Shown: positions 1-8,101 of the stretch, piece by piece | Layout: every line of letters begins with the position of its first letter | Numbering within the stretch: position 1 is the stretch's first letter | Assembly: GCA_038749595.1 (NCBI GenBank) | Contig: JBCDHW010000005.1 | Coordinates: 213,239 to 277,238 of the forward strand | Length of the DNA: 64,000 bases | Source: Parvularcula sp038749595 | GTDB lineage: Bacteria > Pseudomonadota > Alphaproteobacteria > Caulobacterales > Parvularculaceae | Reading direction: 5' to 3' | Position numbers and translations under genes: made by a program | The notes under the pieces: generated by a model | The model's database searches: none | What the model was told of the DNA's origin: nothing | The model's input: the letters and a program-made list of their open reading frames with translations, nothing else

Positions 1-1
1 C

Positions 2-307
2 GCGGTTGCGCGGGGCGGCCTGTTCATCGCTTGGCCGATGGCCATTGCCTCGATGCTGATCCAAGGCCTGCGCAACCAGCCTCTGGCCAGCTTCACCCGC
101 GAGCATAACGGCGTGACATTTTTCTATATCGTCGCCGTGTTGGCGATGTATGCCGGCGCCAATTGGGCCAACATCAACGTGCTCACCGGACCTCCCGGCC
201 CGAACCAGGAAGTGATGCTGAAGAACAGCGTTCAGTGCCCAATGATCCAGCCGAAGACGGATTTACCCGAGGGCGTGGCTGGGTTCCTGGGCATCGACAA
301 CGACTGA
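2..307 (+). CDS. Membrane protein, C-terminal part (5' truncated by window edge)
   Basis: The frame is open from base 2 and ends at 307, so only the last ~101 residues of a longer protein are visible. There is one clear hydrophobic segment (around FFYIVAVLAMYAGANWA), preceded by another hydrophobic stretch at the window edge (GGLFIAWPMAIASM). The tail is polar and ends in GIDND. I do not recognise a family. It runs convergently with the M23 peptidase gene. Confidence 0.6.
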   Translation, partial: AVARGGLFIAWPMAIASMLIQGLRNQPLASFTREHNGVTFFYIVAVLAMYAGANWANINVLTGPPGPNQEVMLKNSVQCPMIQPKTDLPEGVAGFLGIDND

Positions 308-361
308 GCGCTTCGACGCACCAGGATCGATGGGTGACCGCGCCGGCGCTGGACGCACGGG

Positions 362-1303
362 CTACTGGCCGTTCGTTGGCATCGGCGGGACGAGGAGTTC
401 GGGGTCCATGGGTTGGCCCTTCCAGTTGACCGTCCAGTGAAGGTGGGGACCGGTGGCGCGGCCTGTGGCGCCGACGGCGCCGATGACTTCACCCTTGGAC
501 ACCGTCTGGCCGGGGCGGACCAGGACCTTCGACAGGTGCATCAAGACTGACTCCACCTCCTGGCCGTGGTCGATGAAGACCATGCCGCCTTCGAAGTAGA
601 AGTCGGAAACGGCGAGTGTGACCCGGCCGGTCGAGGGCGCCCGCACCGGCGTGCCGACGAACTCGGCAGGCGTCATCGGCGGCGGTGCGGCCACGTCGGT
701 GCCGGAGTGGAATCGCTTCGGCGTGCCGTTGAGGATGCGCTGGGCGCCGTATTTGCCAGAGATCCGCCCGCGCACGGGCCAGTCAAAGCCTGTCCGCCAG
801 TAGGTCTGCTCGGATCGGTTGGAGCGGGCCGCGGTTTTCTGGGCGCGCTCGTCCTTGATCTGGTCGAGCTGTTCTTTCGTGTACGGATTGACCTTGGCTT
901 CATCGAGGGTGTCGATGCGCTCAATCCGGAACGAGCGCTCTTCGATCGGTAGACTGCGCCGCTCTTCTTCGCCGTTGGCGAAGACAACCAGGAGCTCTGC
1001 CTCTCCTTCGTAATCGCGGTTGAAGCCGAGGGCGAAGTGGCCGTCGGGACTCAACATCACCGGCTTTTTGTCGAGAAAGACTTCGGCGCCCGGCTCGGTT
1101 TGCCAAAAGCTGAGCCCGCCCTGGGCCAGGCGGCCTTTGCGCAGGGAGACACGCTGGTCCTGCAGCGCCGCTGACGTTGCGGTCGCGGCAACGGCGGCAC
1201 TTGCCGCCATCGGGGTCGTTACAGGCGCCTCGGCCGGGGCCGCAGCCGTCATGCACGCGGACACCATCAGTCCGCCGACAAAAGTGGTCGCCAATTTTCG
1301 CAT
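362..1303 (-). CDS. M23-family metallopeptidase lipoprotein
   Basis: The 313-residue protein has a lipoprotein signal (GGLMVSAC, Cys near residue 17), an Ala/Thr-rich linker and a C-terminal LytM/peptidase_M23 domain. The zinc motif is visible as FHSGTDVAAP (HxxxD) and GPHLHW (HxH). M23 enzymes usually cut peptidoglycan cross-links or, if degenerate, activate amidases; here the ligands look intact, so activity is plausible. The N-terminal half (about residues 55-150) resembles the beta-rich segment found in many alphaproteobacterial M23 lipoproteins. Its ATG overlaps the stop of the DUF2093 gene by one base (TGATG), with GGGGAGA just upstream, which implies translational coupling. Confidence 0.88.
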   Translation of the reverse strand: MRKLATTFVGGLMVSACMTAAAPAEAPVTTPMAASAAVAATATSAALQDQRVSLRKGRLAQGGLSFWQTEPGAEVFLDKKPVMLSPDGHFALGFNRDYEGEAELLVVFANGEEERRSLPIEERSFRIERIDTLDEAKVNPYTKEQLDQIKDERAQKTAARSNRSEQTYWRTGFDWPVRGRISGKYGAQRILNGTPKRFHSGTDVAAPPPMTPAEFVGTPVRAPSTGRVTLAVSDFYFEGGMVFIDHGQEVESVLMHLSKVLVRPGQTVSKGEVIGAVGATGRATGPHLHWTVNWKGQPMDPELLVPPMPTNGQ

Positions 1304-1533
1304 CAGAACGTCTCCCCGTTGGCCTTGGCCTCGTCACGTGCCTTATTAGCGGCCGCGGCGTTAACGTAAGCCTGTTGCAGGCCAACGCTCCAGTACCGCA
1401 AGTCACGAAGCGGGATCACCTCCCCCGTCACCGCGCAGCGCACGAAGTCCCCTGACCTTTGCACTTCAAAATCAGCGTCAAGGTAGCGCAGTTTGGCTTC
1501 ACCGCCGCCGCCCAAATCCAACTTATTCATCAT
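1303..1533 (-). CDS. DUF2093 family small protein
   Basis: A 76-residue protein starting MMNKLDLGGGGEAKLRYLDA and containing VRCAVTGEVIPLRDLRYWSV, the hallmark of the DUF2093 family of short alphaproteobacterial proteins. The frame stays open far upstream, but the start at 1533 is preferred: it matches family length and has AAAGGTGACG before it. The biochemical role is unknown. It is transcribed with the downstream M23 peptidase, which it overlaps by one base, and is divergent from the F0 ATP synthase operon. Confidence 0.85.
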   Translation of the reverse strand: MMNKLDLGGGGEAKLRYLDADFEVQRSGDFVRCAVTGEVIPLRDLRYWSVGLQQAYVNAAAANKARDEAKANGETF

Positions 1534-1680
1534 CGTCACCTTTGCGGGTCGCCTGGGGAGACAGGCTTTCTTCAGGCTCTTGTTGCATGGCCGTTGACCC
1601 CCGGCATAGGCCGCATTAGAGCCCGCGGCGAATTCTTTCGCGGCGCGGAATCCACAAAGCGGGTGAAGGCCGACCTCATA

Positions 1681-2016
1681 ATGGGCGACGACAGCGGTGA
1701 ACGCTCTGATCTCGAAGCTCTTGGCGCGAAAATCGCCAGGGCCAGGGGGGACGAGCCAGGGGCAAAGCAACAAGCCTCGACCCCACCCGGCGCCGGCATG
1801 GGCGATGGCCTGCGGGTCGCGACAGAGTTTGTAGTCTCGGTCATTGTTGGCTCGGGGCTTGGCTACACGATCGGGAGCTTTTTGGGCGCGCCGCTTGTGG
1901 GTCTTTTGATTGGGATGCCCTTCGGTTTCGCGGCGGGCCTCCGCACGGCTTACCGCGGCATGGTGAAAGCCAACGCTGCGCACAATGAAGAGGACGTTCC
2001 CGATGGGAATGATTAG
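1681..2016 (+). CDS. atpI: ATP synthase subunit I (AtpI)
   Basis: A 111-residue protein with a polar N-terminus (MGDDSGERSDLEALGAKIAR) and two hydrophobic helices around VSVIVGSGLGYTIGSF and LVGLLIGMPFGFAAGLRTAY, typical of the alphaproteobacterial AtpI/AtpQ membrane protein that assists c-ring assembly and Mg2+ handling. The open frame extends upstream, but the ATG at 1681 gives the family length. It is the first gene of the F0 operon and overlaps the preferred atpB start by 14 bases. Confidence 0.85.
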   Translation: MGDDSGERSDLEALGAKIARARGDEPGAKQQASTPPGAGMGDGLRVATEFVVSVIVGSGLGYTIGSFLGAPLVGLLIGMPFGFAAGLRTAYRGMVKANAAHNEEDVPDGND

Positions 2017-2830
2017 TCAGCTGCTTCCCTCCTGGATCCGGCCCCAGGCCGCCGACCCGATGGAGCAGTTCGAGATCGTCGAGATCTTCCCGATCCCGAC
2101 CGGCGAAGGCGCCATCAACCTCAGCTACACGAACGCGTCGCTGTGGATGACGATCGTGGTTCTGACTGCACTCCTCTTCTTTACGCTCGCGACCAAGCGG
2201 CTGCAGCTGATCCCGGGCGGTGTTCAGTCGATGGGCGAAGTGGCATACGAATTCATCGCCAAGATGGTCCGCGACACGATGGGCGACGAAGGACGCCAGT
2301 TCTTCCCGTTCGTGTTCACGCTCTTCGTCTTTGTGTTCCTCTGCAACCTCCTCGGCCTGCTGCCCACGATCCCTGGTGTGCCGCTTGAGCTGCATGTCTT
2401 CACGCCGACCAGCCACATCATTGTGACCTTCGCTTTGGCCTTGATGTCTGTGGGTCTCGTTGTGGCGTACGGCGTCTTCAAACATGGCCTTGGGTTTTTG
2501 AAGCTGTTCGCACCGGCCGGCGTGCCGATCTGGCTGCTGCCGCTGATCACGCCGATTGAGATCATCTCATTCTTGTCGCGCCCGGTCAGCCTCGCTGTTC
2601 GGCTCTTCGCCAACATGCTGGCAGGGCACGTCGTTTTGAAGGTCTTTGCGGGCTTCGTCGGGGGTCTCTTGACCGCGGGCGGCGTCCTCTCAGCCTTTTT
2701 CATCTTCCCGCTGATCGGGGTTGTCGGGGTCTTCCTCCTCGAGTTCCTCGTGGCGTTCCTGCAGGCCTTCGTCTTCGCGATCCTGACCTGCATCTACCTT
2801 CAGGATGCGCTCCACCCGAGCCACCACTGA
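2003..2830 (+). CDS. atpB: F0F1 ATP synthase subunit a
   Basis: Membrane subunit a (275 residues from the ATG at 2003) forms the proton half-channels of F0. The essential arginine region is visible in SRPVSLAVRLFANMLAGHVV, followed by the final helices ending YLQDALHPSHH. A further in-frame ATG lies at 1985, but the one at 2003 has AAGAGGA eight bases upstream, so it is preferred. It lies between atpI and atpE, the normal order for alphaproteobacterial F0 operons. Confidence 0.96.
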   Translation: MGMISQLLPSWIRPQAADPMEQFEIVEIFPIPTGEGAINLSYTNASLWMTIVVLTALLFFTLATKRLQLIPGGVQSMGEVAYEFIAKMVRDTMGDEGRQFFPFVFTLFVFVFLCNLLGLLPTIPGVPLELHVFTPTSHIIVTFALALMSVGLVVAYGVFKHGLGFLKLFAPAGVPIWLLPLITPIEIISFLSRPVSLAVRLFANMLAGHVVLKVFAGFVGGLLTAGGVLSAFFIFPLIGVVGVFLLEFLVAFLQAFVFAILTCIYLQDALHPSHH

Positions 2831-2885
2831 TCCCACCCTCAACCACAAACCAAGCTCACAACGAGCAGCATAAGGAGTATCAACC

Positions 2886-3110
2886 ATGGACGCAGAAGCA
2901 GCCAAGTTCATCGGCGCAGGCATCGCAACCCTTCCCCTCTTCGGTGTCGGCATCGGCCTCGGCATCCTGTTCGGCAACTTCATGCAAGGCGCCTTCCGGA
3001 ACCCGTCGGCCACCGCTGGCCTGACCGGCAACTTCTTCATCGCCTTCGCGCTGACCGAAGCGACGGGCCTCTTCGCCCTCGTCATCGCGTTCGTTATCCT
3101 CGGATCGTAA
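2886..3110 (+). CDS. atpE: F0F1 ATP synthase subunit c
   Basis: The 74-residue proteolipid forms the rotor ring. It has two hydrophobic helices joined by the polar loop GAFRNPSATAG; the proton-carrying glutamate sits in the second helix in FALTEATGLFALV. Length and loop match the family. AAGGAG lies about ten bases before the ATG. The b' gene begins three bases after the stop, so the two are surely co-transcribed. Confidence 0.97.
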   Translation: MDAEAAKFIGAGIATLPLFGVGIGLGILFGNFMQGAFRNPSATAGLTGNFFIAFALTEATGLFALVIAFVILGS

Positions 3111-3112
3111 GC

Positions 3113-3697
3113 ATGCTGAGAACGCTGCCTGCGGGCCTTGTGAGCGTCACGCTCCTCGCCGGCAGCGCCTTCGCCGCTGAAGCCGAGAAAGCTGAAGGCG
3201 GCGGCGGCCTGCCGCAGTTCGACACGTCGACGTTCGCCAGCCAGATCTTCTGGCTGCTGATTTCGTTCATCGTTCTCTATCTTCTGATGTCGCGGGTGTT
3301 CTTGCCGCGGATTGGCGGGGTGATCGAGGAGCGGCGTCAGCGTATCGCGGACGACTTTGACAAAGCCGCTGAGTTTAAGCGGCAGGCGGAGGAAGCTGAG
3401 GCAGCCTACAAGCAAGCCCTGGCCGACGCCCGCGCCCGGGCATCCCGCATCGCGCAGGAAACCCGCGACCAGATCGACGCTGACATCAAAAAGATGCAGG
3501 CCGAGACCGACGCCAAACTCGACGCGGAGATCTCTGCTGCAGAAGCGCGCATCGCGGAAACGTCTGCGAAAGCGGCTGAGACCGTGCGCGCAGCTGCACG
3601 GGAGACCACCCGCGCGGTCGTCATGGCACTGATTGATGAGACGCCGAGTGACGATGCGGTGGATGCAGCGCTGAATGCTGCGGGAGGTGCTGCATGA
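3113..3697 (+). CDS. atpG: F0F1 ATP synthase subunit b'
   Basis: A 194-residue stator subunit with one N-terminal membrane helix (SQIFWLLISFIVLYLLM) and then a long charged, Ala/Glu-rich coiled coil. The extra N-terminal segment (LVSVTLLAGSAFAAEAEKAE) is cleavable-signal-like, as often seen in alphaproteobacterial b' subunits. Having both b' and b is characteristic of photosynthetic and alphaproteobacterial ATP synthases. The stop overlaps the next start in ATGA at 3694-3697. Confidence 0.94.
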   Translation: MLRTLPAGLVSVTLLAGSAFAAEAEKAEGGGGLPQFDTSTFASQIFWLLISFIVLYLLMSRVFLPRIGGVIEERRQRIADDFDKAAEFKRQAEEAEAAYKQALADARARASRIAQETRDQIDADIKKMQAETDAKLDAEISAAEARIAETSAKAAETVRAAARETTRAVVMALIDETPSDDAVDAALNAAGGAA

Positions 3698-4251
3698 TCG
3701 ACACCTACGAAACCCTGACCTTTGCTGCGGCTGAAGATACCGAAGCGGGCGGCGACAAAGGCGGCCTGCTGAACGATTCCGCCTTTTGGGTGCTGGTCGG
3801 CTTTGTCATCGTCGTGGGGATCTTCGTCTGGCAAGGCGTGGGCAAGCGTCTTTCGACGTTCCTCGATGGCCGCGCGAAGGACATCGAGACCCAGCTCGAC
3901 GATGCGCGCAACATCCGGGAAGAGGCGCAGCGGGTTCTGGCCGATTACCAAAAGCGCCAGCGTGAGGCAGAAGGCGAAGCGGAGAGCATCATCGCCCTCG
4001 CCAAAGCGGATGCGAAGTCGATGACGGCCGAAGCGAAAGCCAAGCTGGAAGACCAGGTGGCGCGGCGCACGGCGGCGGCGAAAGAGCGGATTGAACGCGC
4101 TGAGGCCCAGGCCCTGGCGGATGTCCGTGCCCAGACGGCTGACCTTGCGATTGGGGCGGCACGGGAGATCATCAAAGCACGGACGGATGGCGCGGCGCAG
4201 AAGCATCTGCTCGATCGTGCTTTGGCCGATGTTCGCGGTAAGCTGAACTAA
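3694..4251 (+). CDS. atpF: F0F1 ATP synthase subunit b
   Basis: A 185-residue stator subunit: a short N-terminus, one membrane helix (FWVLVGFVIVVGIFVWQGVG) and a long amphipathic coiled coil with many Lys/Glu/Ala residues that reaches F1 and binds delta. It overlaps atpF' by four bases (ATGA). It is the last gene of the operon; an intrinsic terminator follows at 4276. F1 genes are not in the window, as expected for alphaproteobacteria, where F0 and F1 operons are separate. Confidence 0.95.
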   Translation: MIDTYETLTFAAAEDTEAGGDKGGLLNDSAFWVLVGFVIVVGIFVWQGVGKRLSTFLDGRAKDIETQLDDARNIREEAQRVLADYQKRQREAEGEAESIIALAKADAKSMTAEAKAKLEDQVARRTAAAKERIERAEAQALADVRAQTADLAIGAAREIIKARTDGAAQKHLLDRALADVRGKLN

Positions 4252-4275
4252 CGCGCTTGCTCATTGAAAAGACTG

Positions 4276-4307
4276 GCCCGGCTCGGATAACCAAGCCGGG
4301 CTTTTTT
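4276..4307 (+). terminator. Intrinsic terminator of the F0 operon
   Basis: Perfect 8-bp stem GCCCGGCT / AGCCGGGC (4276-4283 with 4294-4301), a 10-base loop, then six T. It ends the F0 operon and lies at the stop of the convergent BCCT gene. Confidence 0.9.
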
Positions 4308-5727
4308 ATGGGCGCCTGCGGAGCAATTTAAGTCCGGCGCTGACGCCTTGACCGAAAAGGATGAAGGTGAGCGGCATCGCGCCGGCTACGGCGAGCGCGC
4401 GGGTTGCGTCCTGCCCGGTCTGGGACAAGACGGCGCCTGCGGTCATCAGCGCAACGATCAGTCCCCAGATGAGCCGCGCATTGACCGAGGGGTCGGCCTC
4501 TTGCTCGGAGAACATGGCCAGCACGTAGGCGCCGCTGTCAGCGCTGGTGACGAGGAAGACCGCGATGAGCGCCATCGCCACGATCTGGAACAGCTTGGTC
4601 AGCGGTAAGCCTTCGAGGACGCGGAAAGCCGCTTGGGGTGCTGTGTCGAAGTCGCGGGCGCCGAGGTCGAGGCCGTTCGCCTGGAACTCCAGCGCGGCGC
4701 CGCCAAGGATACCAAACCAGAGGAGCGTCACCAAGCACGGAAGCAGGACGGCGGCCACGACGAAGGACCGGATCGTCCGTCCACGGCTGATCCGCGCGAG
4801 GAACACACCGATAAATGGCGTCCACGCGATCCACCAGAGGAAGTAGGTGAGCGACCAAGCGCTCGTCCACGATCGCCCTTCTTCATCACTCCGTAAACTG
4901 ACCGAAAGCTCGGGCAAGGCGGCGAGATACGTCACGAACGACTCGCCGATGGTGACGAGGATCGGGCCCGTGGGCCCAGCGACCAGGATCCAGAGGGCCA
5001 AGACACCAGCGACGGCGGCGTTGACGTTTGACAGGACGGCAATCCCGCGGCGCAAGCCCAGGGCAGCGGAGCCGAGATAGCCAGCGGTGATGATCGACAA
5101 GGCGAGGAGCTGGATGCCGAGACCGCTTGGCAGGGCGCCGCCGGTGACGATCTCTGCCCCCGCGCCGAGAAGGATCACCGACTGCCCCAGCGACGCGACG
5201 ACGCCGAACAGGACGGCAATGAGCCCGGCAATATCGATGGCGCGGCGGACGCGCGGCGGGAAGCTGGGAAACGGCGTAGACGGAAGGATGGGGCCGTCCC
5301 GGGTCATGAAGAGACCGATGGCGATGGCCGCGAGGGCGTACACGCCCCATCCGTGCAGCGCCCAGTTGAATTGGGTCAGCGCCAGCGCCCGCGCCCGGGC
5401 ATCGGCGGTCTCGGGGAGCAAACCTTCCCCCGGCGGCGGTGAGAGCCAGTGGATGATCGGCTCCGCCGCGCCCCAAAAAACGAGGCCGGACCCCATGCCC
5501 GCTGCGAACATCATCGACGCCCAGGTGACAAACCGGAACTCGGGCTTGGCCTCTGGCCCGCCAATGACCGTGCGGCCTTGGGGGACGATAAGGATTAAGA
5601 GGCAGAAGACAACGCTGCCCGTGGCGACGAAGAGCGTCCAGCCGCCGAAGGATGCGAGAAAGGCGGACGCAACAATCTGTATGCTGTCGGTAAAGGACCC
5701 TGGGGCGAAAAGGGACAGCACGGCCAA
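4306..5727 (-). CDS. BCCT family betaine/choline/carnitine-type transporter
   Basis: A ~473-residue integral membrane protein with BCCT signatures: GMGSGLVFWGAAEPIIHW (glycine-rich TM3 and substrate-box region) and WWIAWTPFIGVFLARISRG (TM8 region). BCCT carriers take up quaternary ammonium compatible solutes by Na+ or H+ symport, fitting osmoadaptation. The 5' end is uncertain: between the SURF1 stop (5779-5781) and the TTG at 5725-5727 there is no in-frame ATG or GTG, although the codons in between encode a plausible helix start, so translation may begin at an upstream non-ATG codon after GGGGAGGG. It is the last gene downstream of coxC-DUF983-SURF1. Confidence 0.9.
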   Translation of the reverse strand: MAVLSLFAPGSFTDSIQIVASAFLASFGGWTLFVATGSVVFCLLILIVPQGRTVIGGPEAKPEFRFVTWASMMFAAGMGSGLVFWGAAEPIIHWLSPPPGEGLLPETADARARALALTQFNWALHGWGVYALAAIAIGLFMTRDGPILPSTPFPSFPPRVRRAIDIAGLIAVLFGVVASLGQSVILLGAGAEIVTGGALPSGLGIQLLALSIITAGYLGSAALGLRRGIAVLSNVNAAVAGVLALWILVAGPTGPILVTIGESFVTYLAALPELSVSLRSDEEGRSWTSAWSLTYFLWWIAWTPFIGVFLARISRGRTIRSFVVAAVLLPCLVTLLWFGILGGAALEFQANGLDLGARDFDTAPQAAFRVLEGLPLTKLFQIVAMALIAVFLVTSADSGAYVLAMFSEQEADPSVNARLIWGLIVALMTAGAVLSQTGQDATRALAVAGAMPLTFILFGQGVSAGLKLLRRRP

Positions 5728-5778
5728 CAGGCCGACGATGAGCGTGACGATCCGTCCTCTGATGGTCTGTCCCTCCCC

Positions 5779-6483
5779 TTAGCGGCGCTTGAGCGACAAA
5801 GCGCCGACCACGCCGATGAGACCGGCGGCCAGGCCGTACCAGGTGATGGCGTAGCCAAGATGCGCGTTGCGGAAGTCGATCAGGGTCGTCCCCCCCTGGG
5901 GCAAGGTCGTGGGCAGTGTGCTGTCGACGGCGACGGCGACGTAGTTGTCCTCTTCGCCTGGGGTCAGATACCGCGCGAGCGCGATCGGGTCGCGCCCGAA
6001 GAAGATCCCGTCATCGGGACGGTTCGGCGGGGCGAATTGCGCCGCGAGGCCTTTTTCGGGGGTGTAAAGACGGATGAGGCCCTGAAGCTGTCCTGCGTCA
6101 GGCAGCGGATAGAACGTATCAAGAGCATCTTGCGGGACAAAGCCGCGATTGACCAACACGAGACGGTCCGAGCCGTCGTCAAGCCGCATGGCGGCGAAGG
6201 CGAAATACCCTGCCGCGCCCTCGTGGGTGCCAAAGACATGGGCGATCCGCGCATTCGGAAAACCGCCGGAGACGATGACGGGAAGGTACTCCTGCGCCTC
6301 TAAGTCGGGTGTCTCGAGCACTTCGGTGAGCGGCGTTGGCGGCAGGTCGATGCGCGCCTCGACCTTTGCGATCAGGTCCGTCTTCCACGCGAGGCGTTTG
6401 ACTTGCCACGTTCCTAAGCTGAGCAAAACGCCCAGGGCCAAGAGTGTCAGTATCCAGAGGATCGGCCGGATGACGAGGGTCAT
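5779..6483 (-). CDS. SURF1 family cytochrome oxidase assembly protein
   Basis: A 234-residue protein with one membrane helix at each end and a periplasmic domain between them, the SURF1/Shy1 layout. Family motifs are LGTWQVKRLAWK after TM1, VLVNRGFVP in the middle and NAHLGYAITWYGLA before TM2. SURF1 helps insert heme a into subunit I of aa3 oxidases. The start at 6483 overlaps the DUF983 stop (ATGA), which makes the longer upstream frame unlikely. It sits in the usual coxC-DUF983-SURF1 order. Confidence 0.93.
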   Translation of the reverse strand: MTLVIRPILWILTLLALGVLLSLGTWQVKRLAWKTDLIAKVEARIDLPPTPLTEVLETPDLEAQEYLPVIVSGGFPNARIAHVFGTHEGAAGYFAFAAMRLDDGSDRLVLVNRGFVPQDALDTFYPLPDAGQLQGLIRLYTPEKGLAAQFAPPNRPDDGIFFGRDPIALARYLTPGEEDNYVAVAVDSTLPTTLPQGGTTLIDFRNAHLGYAITWYGLAAGLIGVVGALSLKRR

Positions 6484-6848
6484 TCGAGACGGCCCTCCGC
6501 CGCGCCGTTTTTGTACTGAATGCCGATCAAGAGGCCCTTGGCGGGGCGCAGCAGCACGAACGTCAAGATGAGACTCACGGCGATGGAGGTGAGGAGCGCT
6601 GCACCGGCGACCCACTCGAAGACGCTGAGCAGAACCGCCAAAACGACGACGGCGACGAGGCCGGTGATCGACATCACGAAAAAGGCGGGGCCGTCACCGC
6701 TGTCGGCGAAAGCGAGATCGAGGCCGCATACGGAGCATTGCTTTTGAACCGCGAGGTAACCGGCGAACAGCTTGCCCTGGCCGCAATGGGGGCAAAAACC
6801 GCGCAAAGCGGATCCCCCAGGGTCTTGTGTGGCGGGTCGGTCGGGCAC
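6480..6848 (-). CDS. DUF983 family zinc-ribbon membrane protein
   Basis: A 122-residue protein with an N-terminal zinc ribbon (CPHCGQGK ... QCSVCG) followed by two hydrophobic helices and a short tail, matching DUF983, which is regularly found in cytochrome oxidase gene clusters of alphaproteobacteria. The start is a GTG at 6848 immediately after the coxC stop (6850-6852); the open frame extends into coxC, but that part has no family similarity. It overlaps SURF1 by four bases. Its exact role in oxidase assembly is not known. Confidence 0.85.
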   Translation of the reverse strand: MPDRPATQDPGGSALRGFCPHCGQGKLFAGYLAVQKQCSVCGLDLAFADSGDGPAFFVMSITGLVAVVVLAVLLSVFEWVAGAALLTSIAVSLILTFVLLRPAKGLLIGIQYKNGAAEGRLE

Positions 6849-6849
6849 C

Positions 6850-7776
6850 CTACCCCAGAAGGCCCTGGTTCCCGGCCACATAGATCGCCGCGAACAGGAA
6901 CAGCCAGACAACGTCCACGAAGTGCCAGTACCAGGCCGCCGACTCGAAGCCGAAGTGACGCTGGCGGGTGAACTGGCCGCGCAGCCCGCGGATCATGCAG
7001 ATGAACAGGAAGATGGTGCCGACGAAGACGTGGAAGCCATGGAAGCCCGTGGCCATGAAAAAGCTCGAGCCGTAGATCGTCGAATTGTTGAACGCGAACA
7101 TGTTGCCGGCGAGCGCTTCGTAATACTCGATGACTTGGAACATGGAGAAGATCGCGCCGAGGAACACGGTGGTGAACATGCCCCACTTAAACCCGTCGCG
7201 ATCGCCGACCTGAAGCGCGTGGTGCGCCCAAGTCACGGACGTACCTGAGAGCAGCAGGATCAACGTGTTGACCAGCGGAAGCTGCCACGGATTGAGCGGC
7301 TCGACGCCCTTTGGTGGCCAATTGGGCCCCTTTGCATGGAAGGCTGCGTCGTTCTGCAGATAAGCGGGAAGCCCATCGGCATTCAGCATCTGGCTGCCAT
7401 CCGTGAGGATCACCGGATCCGCGCCGCCGGGGAACAAGGCCGCAGCGAAGAATGCCCAGAACCAGGCGACGAAGAACATCACTTCGGAGAGGATGAAGAG
7501 GACGACGCCGTAGCGCAGGCCGATCCGCACCACGGTGCTGGTGTTCTCGCCGGCGAGGCTTTCGCGCACCACGTCGCGCCACCAGCCGTACATGGAGAAG
7601 AGAACGCCGCCGAGGCCTGCGATGAACAGCCAAGGCCCGCTCATGCCGAACAGCTTCGTCTCAGAATAGCGCCAAACCACGGCGCCGAGCATCATCACGG
7701 CAGCAGAAACCGAGGAAACCAGCGGCCAGGGGCTCGGATTGACCAGGTGGTAATCGTGTTTGACGTCGCCAGCCAT
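6850..7776 (-). CDS. coxC: Cytochrome c oxidase subunit III
   Basis: A 308-residue, seven-helix subunit of aa3 oxidase. Signatures include VMFFVAWFWAFFAAALFP, LNTLI-type helix III (LVNTLILLLSGTSVTWAHHA), FHGFHVFVGTIFLF and the C-terminal YWHFVDVVWLFLFAAIYV. The start MAGDVKHDYHLVNPSPWP is typical of the family. It heads a minus-strand run with DUF983 and SURF1; subunits I and II and ctaG are not adjacent, as the next gene upstream is divergent. Confidence 0.96.
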   Translation of the reverse strand: MAGDVKHDYHLVNPSPWPLVSSVSAAVMMLGAVVWRYSETKLFGMSGPWLFIAGLGGVLFSMYGWWRDVVRESLAGENTSTVVRIGLRYGVVLFILSEVMFFVAWFWAFFAAALFPGGADPVILTDGSQMLNADGLPAYLQNDAAFHAKGPNWPPKGVEPLNPWQLPLVNTLILLLSGTSVTWAHHALQVGDRDGFKWGMFTTVFLGAIFSMFQVIEYYEALAGNMFAFNNSTIYGSSFFMATGFHGFHVFVGTIFLFICMIRGLRGQFTRQRHFGFESAAWYWHFVDVVWLFLFAAIYVAGNQGLLG

Positions 7777-8101
7777 AACTCACTCACTCAACTCTGAGGC
7801 CCTGTTATCGCCGCACGCTCCCTAAAGCAACGTGAGCGAAATGGATTCAATGACGGTCGCCTGAGCTTCTGCTGCAGTGCGGCATCTCGTCATGCGGTTT
7901 TGCTAATTCCAGCGGAGCTGCGTGCGTATTGCGGGTGCGAACAGGCCTCCCGCGCGGTGGCTTCGTTCCGTGCACGAAACGACATTTTATGCGAATAACG
8001 CTCTCTTTTGAGTTGGATTTTGCTCAAAACCCACGCCCATCGAAGCCAAAACATTGAGATGCTGCCCCTATCTGTCGCGAGCGGCAAGAGAGAGATCGGA
8101 C
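7777..8101. promoter_or_regulatory. Divergent intergenic region between coxC and a PilJ-type protein gene
   Basis: No convincing gene lies in these 325 bases. They must hold promoters for coxC (minus) and the gene at 8102 (plus). A perfect 7-bp inverted repeat, TTTTGAG with CTCAAAA separated by ten bases (8006-8029), sits ~73 bases before the plus-strand start and is a candidate operator. GAGAGAG (8090-8096) is a weak ribosome site for that gene. Confidence 0.4.
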
